A DNA stretch of 33,005 nt from Terrimonas sp. (GCA_016125075.1 WGMO01000030.1:1-33005); one strand, 5' to 3'. Counted from the stretch's first letter, positions 1 to 8,051 are shown. The notes: generated by a model from the sequence alone, not told the origin. Translations and numbers: made by a program.

Positions 1-139
1 AGATTACAACCACCATCACCCTCATGAAAGTTTAGGGGATAAAACACCATTGGAGTATGGGAGAATTGGTATTTAGTAATCACAGGGAAACGGATTAAAC
101 TGTTGAATTGGACCCTGTAGGAAAAAGGGGGGACTTACA
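1..139 (+). mobile_element. Right end of an IS3-family insertion sequence (cut by window edge)
   Basis: The first 76 bases encode the C-terminus of an IS3-type transposase. After its stop comes a short non-coding tail that ends ...GGGGGGACTTACA at 127-139. Read from the other side, this gives a TGTAAGTCC... terminus, which fits the TG...CA ends of IS3 elements. The left end lies outside the window, so the terminal repeat and the target-site duplication cannot be confirmed. The element ends only 9 bp before the start codon of the lipoprotein gene at 148, so it probably separated that gene from its original upstream region. Confidence 0.6.
2..76 (+). CDS. IS3-family transposase (OrfB), C-terminal fragment
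   Basis: Only the last 24 codons are inside the window, ending with TAG at 74-76. They contain the motif YNHHHPHESLGDKTPLEY. This corresponds to the very conserved C-terminal YN..RPH.SLG.KTP.EY of the rve/DDE integrase domain of IS3-family OrfB proteins. The Arg before PH is His here. The catalytic DDE residues lie upstream, outside the window, so whether the transposase is intact cannot be judged. The protein would catalyse cut-and-circularise transposition of its own element. Confidence 0.75.
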   Translation, partial: DYNHHHPHESLGDKTPLEYGRIGI

Positions 140-147
140 CCGGGGTG

Positions 148-573
148 ATGTGTAATTTTGAGATCAAAATTCAATTAATATTGCAAATGCTAAGTCTGAC
201 ATCCTGTAAGAAGAATTTTTATGGGCTATATGATACACCTTATTTAAAAGACAAGAGTGCATATCTTTCACTTACTATTAGAATAGACAAAACGGTTGAG
301 AAAACAGAAATTCATACAAAAAGAATTAATTCAACCGGTAAATGGGAGGAGGGAAATGATACTATAATTTGCGACATGAACTCAAATAATGTTGGCTTGA
401 CATTATCCAGCTTAAATTTGGCCAAGCAGGCCCGACGCTTCCTTGTACCGGACAGTACCTTAATAACAACACAACATTATGAAAATTGCGGGGAGGGGAA
501 CACTACTTGCCATATACCGAAAAGCAGCGCAACTGTTCTTTATTACTGGAACCCATTAAGTATACAAATATGA
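148..573 (+). CDS. Small putative lipoprotein next to the IS end
   Basis: This is a 141-residue protein starting at ATG 148; a GTG at 145 is in frame just before it. The N-terminus has a Lys and a short hydrophobic run ending in LTSC, an acceptable lipobox, so the mature protein would be a lipid-anchored envelope protein. I do not recognise a family. The middle (YLSLTIRID..., TGKWEEGNDTI) resembles the beta-rich pattern of small lipocalin-like Bacteroidota lipoproteins. The signal peptide is atypical (acidic residue near the start, weak hydrophobic core), and the IS end lies 9 bp upstream, so the original 5' end may have been altered. Its stop TGA overlaps the next start (ATGA at 570-573), which suggests translational coupling. 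A frameshifted C-terminus is possible. Confidence 0.5.
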   Translation: MCNFEIKIQLILQMLSLTSCKKNFYGLYDTPYLKDKSAYLSLTIRIDKTVEKTEIHTKRINSTGKWEEGNDTIICDMNSNNVGLTLSSLNLAKQARRFLVPDSTLITTQHYENCGEGNTTCHIPKSSATVLYYWNPLSIQI

Positions 574-1463
574 CAAACCCTGGAGACGAAGAAAATCCAA
601 AACACCCCACAAACAACCAATCGGGCAAAGTTCCTGATGGTATAAAGCCATCATTGGAGAAAGAAGCAAACACACCAAATCAAGAAACCGAAAATATGGA
701 AGTACATCATCATGGGCACCACGAAGGAAAAAAAACCTGGAGATCCTATTTCTGGGAATTTCTTATGCTGTTCCTCGCGGTCTTCTGTGGATTCCTGGCC
801 GAGTATAAGTTAGAGCATGTTATTGAGCATAACCGTGCAAAAGAATTTGCCGCGCTGATGGTCAACGACCTGGCATCAGATACCGCCCAACTCAACGACT
901 ACAGGCAATATATGAATTATGCTGTGGGTAATGTAGATTCCCTATTCAACCTGCTTTCCAACAATGATCCTAAGGATATTCCTACCGGCAAATTGTATTA
1001 TTATGGCTTATTTGGCGGCACACCCAGGGTTTTTATACCAAATGACGCCACCCTGCAGCAAATGAAAGGATCGGGGTCGATACGCTACTTTACCAATAAA
1101 AAATTAAACAGTGCAGTCGCCAATTATGACCAGCTTTGCAGAAAAATGAGAATTACAGAGGATAATGATATGCTGATATTTACCGAAGTCAGGAAGATCC
1201 GGGGGCAGATCTTTGTGTCAAAGTATAATGAAGAAGCCAATACTGTTTTCCGGTCTAATTTTTACCAGGGGAATCACTCCGCATTGGATGCGTTTATCCA
1301 TTCCAATCCGCCAGTTCTTACCTATGACAAGGGCATTTTCAACCAATATGCAGAAATGGTCAGATCAAGATTTCTTTTCACAAAATTAAATACAGCGAAT
1401 GCCCTGTATCAGCATGCTACCGATTTAATCGGTGAATTAAAGAAAGAATATCTTCGGGAGTAA
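570..1463 (+). CDS. Single-pass membrane protein with His-rich motif, paralog 1
   Basis: This 297-residue protein has no family name I can give. It has a 42-residue hydrophilic N-terminus rich in Pro, Asn and Glu, then the motif MEVHHHGHHEGKK. One transmembrane helix follows (about 61-79, FLMLFLAVFCGFLAEY), and then a roughly 215-residue mostly helical domain. It is a paralog of the next gene: both place MEVHHH at residue 43 and share the W..YF.EF.M.FLAV..GF.AE pattern. That equal spacing supports the start at 570 (a TTG at 486 and the internal Met at 696 are alternatives). The start overlaps the stop of the upstream lipoprotein gene. The His cluster might bind metal, but this is speculation. 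Confidence 0.75.
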   Translation: MTNPGDEENPKHPTNNQSGKVPDGIKPSLEKEANTPNQETENMEVHHHGHHEGKKTWRSYFWEFLMLFLAVFCGFLAEYKLEHVIEHNRAKEFAALMVNDLASDTAQLNDYRQYMNYAVGNVDSLFNLLSNNDPKDIPTGKLYYYGLFGGTPRVFIPNDATLQQMKGSGSIRYFTNKKLNSAVANYDQLCRKMRITEDNDMLIFTEVRKIRGQIFVSKYNEEANTVFRSNFYQGNHSALDAFIHSNPPVLTYDKGIFNQYAEMVRSRFLFTKLNTANALYQHATDLIGELKKEYLRE

Positions 1464-1704
1464 AACTAATTTGAGTGGCATGTTACAGACCGGATAGAGG
1501 GAAGGAAAAGAATCAACAATATTGCCATTTCACGCTATTGATTCTGTCTTCTTAATTCAGTAAAATTATAGTTCTAATTTCGGCTGCAGGTATTAATTTC
1601 GCCCGGGTTCCGGCCAGGTGGCTGACCAATTCCCAACTGAACCGGGCCCCAGGGTTAACATCCTGCAAAATGAATATCGCAAAAAACTGAATCAACAAAA
1701 CGAA

Positions 1705-2562
1705 ATGGCAGACAATACAGAGGAAAAACATCCTGAGCATCCGGTAAATACTCAACCGGAAAACCCTCCTGAAGTTACCACCCCTACCGCCAACACAGCA
1801 ACCGTCCACCAAAATGAAGCCACTGAAAAAATGGAAGTACATCACCACCCCGACCTGCATCATAAAACAAAAAAATGGAAGGAATATTTCCTGGAATTCT
1901 TTATGATATTCCTGGCCGTAACAATGGGTTTTATCGCTGAGAATATCCGCGAGCATTTTACGGAACGTAAAATTGCCCGACAAAACCTGGAAGCCTACAG
2001 GAATGACCTGCTGCAACAAGAAAAACAATATACTGATGATCTTAACGGGCTTAAAAAAGCAGTACCGCTCTATGACAGCATTGTTTCGATATTGTACAGC
2101 AACAATGAAAATAAGGAATTATCAGTTTTGAGCCGCTTATTATTTGAAGGACAAAGAAATATTGTTATCGCAATCAATACACCCACGTACGAACAATTAA
2201 TCAGTTCCGGAAGTATGCGGTTTATTGAAAACAAAGACATAAAAGACAGCATTGCGCATTATAAAAATAAAATAGATTTTTTAACAAACTATAACGACAG
2301 GATGATCTCTACTATAAACAACCAGTTAGGGGAATTTGGAAAAATTATCGACATGCATGATTTCTGGACTACCCGTAAAAATATTAGAGGTTATACGCCG
2401 GAGATGCAATCTTTCAATTTAAATCAGGAACAGCGAAAATTCCTGATCGCGTATTATAAAGTGTATTCCATCCAGGTTATAGCCCTTACCATGCAATTAA
2501 AAAACCTATTGAATAGTAATATCACACTCACCAAAATGATTGAAAAAGAACTCAATGAATAA
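1705..2562 (+). CDS. Single-pass membrane protein with His-rich motif, paralog 2
   Basis: This 285-residue protein is a tandem paralog of the preceding gene. It has the same architecture: a 42-residue Pro/Asn/Thr-rich leader beginning MADNTEEKHPEHP, then MEVHHHPDLHHKTKKW, one transmembrane segment (about 62-79, FLEFFMIFLAVTMGFIAEN), and a helical C-terminal domain of about 200 residues. An in-frame GTG at 1618 would give a longer form. I chose ATG 1705 because it reproduces the leader length of the paralog. The 241 bp between the paralogs holds no gene I can see. Proteins of this style are common and uncharacterised in Chitinophagaceae. Function is unknown; a membrane-anchored helical sensor or scaffold is only a guess. 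Confidence 0.75.
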   Translation: MADNTEEKHPEHPVNTQPENPPEVTTPTANTATVHQNEATEKMEVHHHPDLHHKTKKWKEYFLEFFMIFLAVTMGFIAENIREHFTERKIARQNLEAYRNDLLQQEKQYTDDLNGLKKAVPLYDSIVSILYSNNENKELSVLSRLLFEGQRNIVIAINTPTYEQLISSGSMRFIENKDIKDSIAHYKNKIDFLTNYNDRMISTINNQLGEFGKIIDMHDFWTTRKNIRGYTPEMQSFNLNQEQRKFLIAYYKVYSIQVIALTMQLKNLLNSNITLTKMIEKELNE

Positions 2563-2662
2563 AAGCCCTGTTTTATAAGAACCCGGAAAGCAACAGGCCT
2601 TGTGTAGTGAACTGGCAGGGTGTCGATGAAGCCTACGATTGCCAACAAACCAAAACAACAGC

Positions 2663-3199
2663 ATGCTGAATAAGACTTTTACCCCTTTCCCGGTTTTAAC
2701 AACAAAAAGGCTAACCCTGAGACAGTTGGTGCCGAATGATGAAGAAGCCATTTTTAATTTACGGACGGATGCCGAAATAAACAGGTTCCTGGACAGAAAA
2801 AAAGCGACCTCCCTACATGATGCAAGGCAATTTATTGATACGGTTACTAAGAATACGGAAAACAATTCCGCCATCTACTGGGCCATTTCTTTTATCGGTA
2901 AGAGAGAATTGATAGGAACCATTTGCCTTTTCTGTTTTTCTGATGACACAAATAGTTGCGAGATCGGTTATGAACTTTTGACAGGTTTTCAAAGACAGGG
3001 TATTATGCAGGAGGCTGTCCATAAAGTTATAGACCATGCATTTCATATCATGGGTGTTCAAAAAATTGAAGCTATTTTTCATAAAAATAACCTACGGTCT
3101 ATGCAATTATTGGAGAAATTAGCTTTCAGGAATAGGAATGAACCTGGTAAGAAAGACCCCAATCTTGTATGCTATTATTTGAATAGTCCCAACGCTTAA
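2663..3199 (+). CDS. GNAT N-acetyltransferase (RimJ/RimL-like)
   Basis: This 178-residue cytoplasmic protein belongs to the GNAT superfamily, which transfers an acetyl group from acetyl-CoA to an amine. The N-terminal LTTKRLTLRQL is the typical first strand of the RimJ/RimL (Acetyltransf_3) branch. Residues 102-118 (GYELLTGFQRQGIMQEA) are motif A with the acetyl-CoA pyrophosphate-binding loop. The C-terminal N.RSMQLLEKLAFR is the usual N..S..L.EKLGF helix-strand. The length is normal for the family. ATG 2663 is preferred over the in-frame TTG at 2639 because the conserved region starts soon after it. The substrate cannot be told from sequence; protein N-termini, small amines and antibiotics are all known for relatives. 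Confidence 0.85.
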   Translation: MLNKTFTPFPVLTTKRLTLRQLVPNDEEAIFNLRTDAEINRFLDRKKATSLHDARQFIDTVTKNTENNSAIYWAISFIGKRELIGTICLFCFSDDTNSCEIGYELLTGFQRQGIMQEAVHKVIDHAFHIMGVQKIEAIFHKNNLRSMQLLEKLAFRNRNEPGKKDPNLVCYYLNSPNA

Positions 3200-3477
3200 C
3201 CAGGGTCTTACCACTTCCGGGCGGGCAGACAGAAAAGTTAGCAGCACATGGTTAGTACATACTTTCCCTGTTATATGGTTGTTGCTGCTCCCTGACTTTC
3301 ATTATATCAGGCCTTATCCTGGTATATCCGGGAAACCCCAACTGCGTAAAAAAATTACTTTATTACATATTGATGTAGATACGCCTGGCATTTATTAATT
3401 TAGAAAGTACCCAGCGATACCCGGGAAACAGCAAGAACGGGCGCTTTACATAATTTTAAAAAAAAGAGACAGGACTG

Positions 3478-4101
3478 ATGAGTAAAATAATCTTTGACAG
3501 TGGAATAACCCTGGATGGCATTTTCGCAGGCGATAACAGGAGCCCCGACAATCCAATGGGGGGCGTTTCAGGCCAGATACACCAGTGGATGTTTAAACAA
3601 AAAGCGTTTTGGAAACATATCAAAATGGAAGGCGGTGAAGAATACGGCCCCGACAGCACCTTAATTGATGATGTATTTGCAAGAACAGGCGCTTATATCA
3701 TGGGAAAGCGAATGTTTGAAGAAGGTGAAGTCGCCTGGCCTGAAGATTTATTCGAAGCAGATGTTTATGTGCTGACACATGAAAAAAGGGATCCCTGGAT
3801 CCAAAAAGGAGGCACCACTTTTTATTTCATCAATGACGGGATACACAGCGCATTGGAAAAAGCCAGGCACTCAGCCAAAGGCAAAGACATACGAATACAA
3901 GGTGGCGCCAACACCATTCAGCAATTTCTAAATGCCGGCCTTATTGACGAATGCTTTATCCATATTGCCCCTGTTCTTTTGGGAAGTGGTATCCGGCTCT
4001 TTGACAATATTGATAAAGACAAATATGACATCCAAATTGCGGAGGTCATCCCCTCAAAATACACTACCCATTTGAGATATACCCTCACGAAGAAATCATA
4101 A
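3478..4101 (+). CDS. Dihydrofolate reductase family protein (RibD C-terminal domain)
   Basis: This 207-residue cytoplasmic protein of the RibD_C/DHFR-like fold is probably an NAD(P)H-dependent reductase of unknown substrate. Typical parts are the first strand with SGITLDGIFAG, GAYIMGKRMFEEG near residue 75, VYVLTHEKRDP after residue 95, IQGGANTIQQFLNAGLIDE (the nucleotide-binding loop, GG.......), and HIAPVLLGSGIRLF at the end. The length is usual for this stand-alone family, which is not itself riboflavin biosynthesis. A shorter homologue is at 22342-22908. The 278 bp upstream hold no gene and the gene looks monocistronic. A candidate terminator follows at 4127-4147. Confidence 0.9.
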   Translation: MSKIIFDSGITLDGIFAGDNRSPDNPMGGVSGQIHQWMFKQKAFWKHIKMEGGEEYGPDSTLIDDVFARTGAYIMGKRMFEEGEVAWPEDLFEADVYVLTHEKRDPWIQKGGTTFYFINDGIHSALEKARHSAKGKDIRIQGGANTIQQFLNAGLIDECFIHIAPVLLGSGIRLFDNIDKDKYDIQIAEVIPSKYTTHLRYTLTKKS

Positions 4102-4126
4102 ATACTGAATAGCTGGCCCGTAAGCG

Positions 4127-4147
4127 ATGCCAGCCTGGCATTCTTTT
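4127..4147 (+). terminator. Candidate rho-independent terminator after the DHFR-like gene
   Basis: ATGCC (4127-4131) pairs with GGCAT (4137-4141) around an AGCCT loop, followed by a T-rich run TCTTTT. An overlapping alternative stem GCTGGC (4112-4117) with GCCAGC (4129-4134) can also form. The stem is short, so this is only a candidate. The stretch from 4102 to 4382 otherwise shows no gene. Confidence 0.35.
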
Positions 4148-4382
4148 GTACCCCTCATTGCCTTCGCATCTCATCGATAATACCGGACAAATTTTTGGTG
4201 CCCTATAGAACCTTGCACTTCAACCAGGATAGCGCCCTCCGGACAACCGGCCGATTCCCTACGAGCACCAGGTATACCGGGGTGCCTCCCCTTCCCAATC
4301 AAATTCTGTTGCCGGCAATTTTCAACCGGTATTTTTCCCGAAATTTACCCTTAAGTATTCCAGCGATAATCAGCTTAGCTAC

Positions 4383-4733
4383 ATGAAAAGTTTAATCTTT
4401 CCCGTGACCTTCTTCTGTTGGGTTTTTACCGGCTGCTCTGTATTCCACCGTGAACGGTTATCCTATAATTTGACAAAAACAAGCTGGATCTATACCGACA
4501 GTGACTGGACCTATACAATTGAATTTTCGAAACGAGGGAAACTGTATTCAACACATCCGAACGACAAAACAAGGGGTAATGATTTTTGGGAGCAACATGG
4601 AAATATTATTCATTTTTCCTATAACGATAAATTTTCCCTATATGAAGGCCGGCTTACCCATAAGGATACCATCCGGGGTAAGGGGTATAATAAACTGATG
4701 AACTGGGATTTCCAGCTGACCCGAAAAAAATAA
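4383..4733 (+). CDS. Small lipoprotein, lipocalin-like pattern
   Basis: This 116-residue protein starts with a classical lipoprotein signal: MKS, a hydrophobic run, and the lipobox FTGC with Cys at residue 18. The mature part (SWIYTDSDWTYTIEFSKRGK..., HGNIIHFSYNDKFSLYEGRL) is a run of short alternating strands with many aromatic residues. It suggests a small beta-barrel or lipocalin-like fold. No catalytic motif is visible and I do not recognise a named family. It stands alone between two gaps of about 280 and 395 bp. Envelope localisation is well supported; function is unknown. Confidence 0.7.
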   Translation: MKSLIFPVTFFCWVFTGCSVFHRERLSYNLTKTSWIYTDSDWTYTIEFSKRGKLYSTHPNDKTRGNDFWEQHGNIIHFSYNDKFSLYEGRLTHKDTIRGKGYNKLMNWDFQLTRKK

Positions 4734-5128
4734 GCCTGCAGCCTACAAAGGACTTCCTGCAAGGTCACAGGATATCCAACAGTGAAACGGGTAATTCCCT
4801 GCAACTGGCATCCTGCACGACCCACCGGGTCCGCCGGCAAGGGTTCTTAACCAATAAACCTCTTCAAAATAAAAAAAAAGGAAACTTCAGTTTCAGCGGA
4901 GGCCGCCGTGACAGGATTACCCCGTAATGGTGGTACCGAATGAAACCGCGGTTTGCAGGTGCTGCCATTTGATTTGCCCGCTGGCAAATAGTTCGTATCT
5001 TAATTTTACTATCCCTCTTAAAGGAGGCTTTGATAATACCGGATACAAGAGAAATTGTGTATTTTCTGCTGTTTTAATCAATAATGCATTACGCCAGGGT
5101 GGTATACAGTAAAAACCTATAATTATTT
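4734..5128. other. 395-bp non-coding interval before the xylanase gene
   Basis: No convincing gene is present; a 61-codon open frame at 4927-5112 has no protein-like features. The interval contains a short inverted repeat TTTGCC/GGCAAA at 4974-4989 and a promoter-like arrangement next to it (listed separately), so it is probably the regulatory region of the xylanase gene. Confidence 0.45.
4973..5003 (+). promoter_or_regulatory. Candidate Bacteroidota-type promoter for the GH10 gene
   Basis: TTTG at 4973-4976 is followed after 19 bases by TATCTTAA at 4996-5003. This is close to the Bacteroidota consensus TTTG-N19/21-TAnnTTTG, with two mismatches in the downstream box. The inverted repeat TTTGCC-CGCT-GGCAAA (4974-4989) overlaps the upstream box and could be an operator. 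The implied leader would be about 115 nt. This is judged by eye only. Confidence 0.3.
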
Positions 5129-6745
5129 ATGAAAAAGAAAATTTTCGGATGCATGTTTGTAGTACTGATGGCAAGCTCCTGTAAAAAAAATCCGGGAGAA
5201 GGGGGAAATACACCTACCCCGCCTGTGGTGGAATCCGTTCCTTTAAAATCGATAGCCACATTTCCTATAGCAGTGGCGGGTAGCAATGGATCGTTTATGA
5301 CCAATGCCACATCATCTATGATTCTGCGGAGAGACTTTAACGGCATTACGTTTGAAAATGAAATGAAAAACAATGCCCTCGTGAATAGCACCGGCGGATA
5401 TAATTTTACTGCAGCGGATGCCATGGTGACAGCAGCACAAGCCGCTAATCTCCAAATTCATGGTCATGTTTTAGCCTGGCACTCACAGGCACAGGGTGCC
5501 TATTACAGAAGCATATTGAATGCTGCCAGTCCTGGTGGTCCCAACCTGGTACAAAACCCGGGCTTTGAAAACGGGAATTCAAACGGTTTTGATAATTTCA
5601 GCGTTTTCAATACGGGTAACCCGGCCGGCTCAGCTACAATCACTGTGGGTTCCGGAACAGACGAGGTAAGATCCGGCAACCGCTCCATGAAAGTTATAAA
5701 CCCCACCGCTTATAATACAGAACAATGGCGGGTACAGGTGGCTACAGATCCTATTCCGCTTACTGTGGGTAAACAATACCAGGTGAGCTATTGGGTAAAA
5801 GCGGCAACCGCAAATGGTTCCATAAGGCTTTCCACGCAACCCAGCCCCCTGTACCAGGCGGACCAGAATATCGGCACCAACTGGCAGCAGGTAACCTGGT
5901 TAATCACAGCGAATGAAGCACAAACCCGTATCCTGTTTGATATGGGGCGCAATAGCAATACCTATTTTATTGATGATGTAAGTGTGCTGGAATTAATTTC
6001 CGCAGGTGGAACCAGTAATAACTATGCAACAGTGGACAGCCTGCTTAAAACAACGGTTCAAGAGATTGCCGGGCATTTTAAAGGGAAAGTACGAGGCTGG
6101 GATGTAATCAATGAAATGTTTGCCGATAATCCTGCCGGGGCAATCAGGAACAATACCAATACAGCCAATGCGGCCAACGATGATATATTTGTATGGAGCG
6201 AATACCTGGGCCGGGATTTTGGAGTTAAAGCTTTCAACTATGCCGCAGCAGCTGACCCGGCGGCAAAATTGTTTATCAACGATTATAACCTGGAATTCTC
6301 TTCTGCAAAACTGGATTCACTCATCGCCTATGTGGCAGAGATCAGAAGCCGGGGAGCCAAAGTGGACGGGATAGGCACACAGATGCATGTTAACATCAAT
6401 ACCAGCAAAACACAAATAGACAACCATTTCATTAAACTTGCGGCCACCGGTTTACTGGTTCATGTTTCTGAACTGGATATTGGTGTCAATACCAGCAATG
6501 CAACCAGCCTGAACTTTACACCGGCCCTGGAAAACACCCAGGCAGAGATGTACAATTATATCATCACATCCTATATGCGGCATGTACCCAAGCCACAACG
6601 TTATGGCGTAACCATTTGGGGCCTCCTGGATAACCAAAGCTGGCGATTTGGAAACGGAGCAGACTACCCCCTTCTTTATAACCCATCCGGTACTAAAAAG
6701 AAAGCATATGAAGCAGTGTTAAATGCATTAAAATCCGGGCTGTAA
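5129..6745 (+). CDS. GH10 endo-1,4-beta-xylanase lipoprotein with inserted CBM
   Basis: This 538-residue secreted lipoprotein (lipobox ASSC, Cys18; Pro/Gly/Thr linker to about 35) belongs to glycoside hydrolase family 10 and should hydrolyse internal beta-1,4 bonds of xylan at the cell surface or in the periplasm. The barrel begins at about 40. FENEMK (75-80) and HGHVLAWHS (111-119) are the substrate-binding landmarks. WDVINE carries the acid/base E329, SELD the nucleophile E448, GTQMH holds H420, and W497 and W505 lie near the end. Residues about 137-290 interrupt the barrel with a CBM4_9/CBM22-like beta-sandwich (LVQNPGFENG... IDDVSVLEL). Such inserts are known in Bacteroidota GH10 enzymes. 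There is no SusC/SusD pair nearby, so it is not in a classical xylan utilisation locus. Confidence 0.93.
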   Translation: MKKKIFGCMFVVLMASSCKKNPGEGGNTPTPPVVESVPLKSIATFPIAVAGSNGSFMTNATSSMILRRDFNGITFENEMKNNALVNSTGGYNFTAADAMVTAAQAANLQIHGHVLAWHSQAQGAYYRSILNAASPGGPNLVQNPGFENGNSNGFDNFSVFNTGNPAGSATITVGSGTDEVRSGNRSMKVINPTAYNTEQWRVQVATDPIPLTVGKQYQVSYWVKAATANGSIRLSTQPSPLYQADQNIGTNWQQVTWLITANEAQTRILFDMGRNSNTYFIDDVSVLELISAGGTSNNYATVDSLLKTTVQEIAGHFKGKVRGWDVINEMFADNPAGAIRNNTNTANAANDDIFVWSEYLGRDFGVKAFNYAAAADPAAKLFINDYNLEFSSAKLDSLIAYVAEIRSRGAKVDGIGTQMHVNINTSKTQIDNHFIKLAATGLLVHVSELDIGVNTSNATSLNFTPALENTQAEMYNYIITSYMRHVPKPQRYGVTIWGLLDNQSWRFGNGADYPLLYNPSGTKKKAYEAVLNALKSGL

Positions 6746-6844
6746 TGGAAGCCACAGTAGCTAATAGTCCCAAAGGTTTTCCCGGAAGTGATGACCGAAT
6801 AGCGCTTCTACCCTGACAGCAAACAATCTTACAATAAGCATCAT

Positions 6845-7276
6845 ATGAACATACAGCAACAAATCAACAACTATATTTCCGGTCAACCTGCAACAAAACG
6901 CAGTGAGCTGCAGGCCTTGCACCAACGCATGCTGGAACTGTTTCCCGGTGTTAGACTATGGTTTGACGATGGAAAAAACAGTGAAAATAAAACCACCAAT
7001 AACCCGACCATCGGGTATGGCCTGCAAACCCTCCAATATGCAAATGGGAAAACAAAGGATTTCTTTCAAATTGGTATCAGTGGCAACGCTACGGGTATCT
7101 CTGTCTATATTCTGGGTATAAAAGATAAAAAATACCTTGCCAATACTTTTGCGAAGAAATTAGGCAAGGCCACTGTTACGGGATACTGTATCCGGTTCAA
7201 AACACTTAAGGATATTGATATCGATACGCTGGAATCGGCTATCCGGTACGGTCTTTCCACCTCGTTACCAGGGTAG
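6845..7276 (+). CDS. DUF1801 (YdhG/YdeI-like) domain protein
   Basis: This 143-residue soluble protein has the DUF1801 pattern: a helical start (QQINNYISGQPATKRSELQALHQRM), a central strand region with GISVYILGI, and a C-terminal GYCIRFKTLKDIDIDTLESAI. The fold family is widespread, and the molecular function is not established. The start ATG 6845 is preceded by a purine-poor leader, as usual for Bacteroidota. A second, more distant DUF1801 protein is at 10733-11128. The neighbours give no functional hint. Confidence 0.75.
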   Translation: MNIQQQINNYISGQPATKRSELQALHQRMLELFPGVRLWFDDGKNSENKTTNNPTIGYGLQTLQYANGKTKDFFQIGISGNATGISVYILGIKDKKYLANTFAKKLGKATVTGYCIRFKTLKDIDIDTLESAIRYGLSTSLPG

Positions 7277-7418
7277 CCCATCCGTCATAAGGTGTTATCA
7301 GCAAGAGCAAGGCTACCTGCCATTCCAAAACGAAAACCCAAAATTCTGAATCATGATCCTGGCGCAGAGTTCCCGAAAAAGCAGTTGCCTTTCTAATTCC
7401 TTATCCTCCCGGTCCACT

Positions 7419-8039
7419 ATGAAAATACTTACCAACATTTCTTTGACCGCCCTGCTTATATTGAGTTTCAGGATGACCGATGCCCAATACAAGCCGGGAA
7501 AAATAATATTCGATCAAACACTGAAGGATACCTTCTCATATGTTCACCACTGGGATTACCCCTGGTATATCCTCAAAGATGAGGAAACAGGAGAATTGTC
7601 GAACGCCCTGAATACCGGCATTCATCAGGAGGACACGGCCCATTTATACTTTACGGCTCATTGCGAAACGAATGTGCAGGGCGGCTACCTGATCCGATAC
7701 TGTGAGGCCAGGAGATTTGGCGATACCTTAAAATTAATACTCACCGACGGTCTGCCTGCCTATGCCAGTATCTTTCATATCGATATCATTAAAGACAGCT
7801 TCAATTTCAGCCCCGAGCTTATTTTTCCGGCCTATTCAACAACTCAGCCATTACAATTTTCGGTACAACAGCAAGCCATGACACTCAACCTGGCCGCTGT
7901 GGACGGTGCAGCTATGATTTTCGGTTTTATCAATTTCCAGTTTGAACAGGTGATCCCCCTTGACAATAAACCCCCGGAGATCTATAAATACTATTTAAGA
8001 GGCTCGATCAGGACCCCAATTGTTACCGAACAGCAATAA
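7419..8039 (+). CDS. Secreted protein of unknown function
   Basis: This 206-residue protein starts with a cleavable-type signal peptide (MKILTNISLTALLILSFRMTDAQ, likely cleaved after Ala22) and no lipobox. I do not recognise a family. The mature region is rich in aromatic residues and short strands, with no HExxH, Ser-nucleophile or cupin motif. An in-frame ATG at 7353 would add 22 residues, but it would place a Ser/Arg-rich stretch before the signal sequence, so 7419 is preferred. It converges with the peptidase gene at 8052, with only 12 bp between the two stops. Confidence 0.6.
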   Translation: MKILTNISLTALLILSFRMTDAQYKPGKIIFDQTLKDTFSYVHHWDYPWYILKDEETGELSNALNTGIHQEDTAHLYFTAHCETNVQGGYLIRYCEARRFGDTLKLILTDGLPAYASIFHIDIIKDSFNFSPELIFPAYSTTQPLQFSVQQQAMTLNLAAVDGAAMIFGFINFQFEQVIPLDNKPPEIYKYYLRGSIRTPIVTEQQ

Positions 8040-8051
8040 ACTTTCCAGCCA

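Noticed and set aside
1552-2028. 158-codon open frame on the minus strand
   Set aside because: It is antisense to the second paralogous membrane protein; its hydrophobic look comes from the reverse complement of charged codons.
3478-4101. Riboflavin biosynthesis role (RibD) for the two DHFR-like genes
   Set aside because: Both lack the deaminase domain and no rib genes are near; stand-alone RibD_C-like proteins are a separate, mostly uncharacterised family.
4195-4386. 63-codon open frame
   Set aside because: GTG start, Pro/Arg/Thr-rich, no signal, and it overlaps the start of the lipoprotein gene at 4383.
4927-5112. 61-codon open frame upstream of the xylanase gene
   Set aside because: It covers the proposed promoter region and has no recognisable protein features.
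5129-6745. A polysaccharide utilisation locus around the xylanase
   Set aside because: No SusC, SusD, hybrid two-component or ECF sigma/anti-sigma gene is in the window; the nearest esterases are more than 10 kb away.
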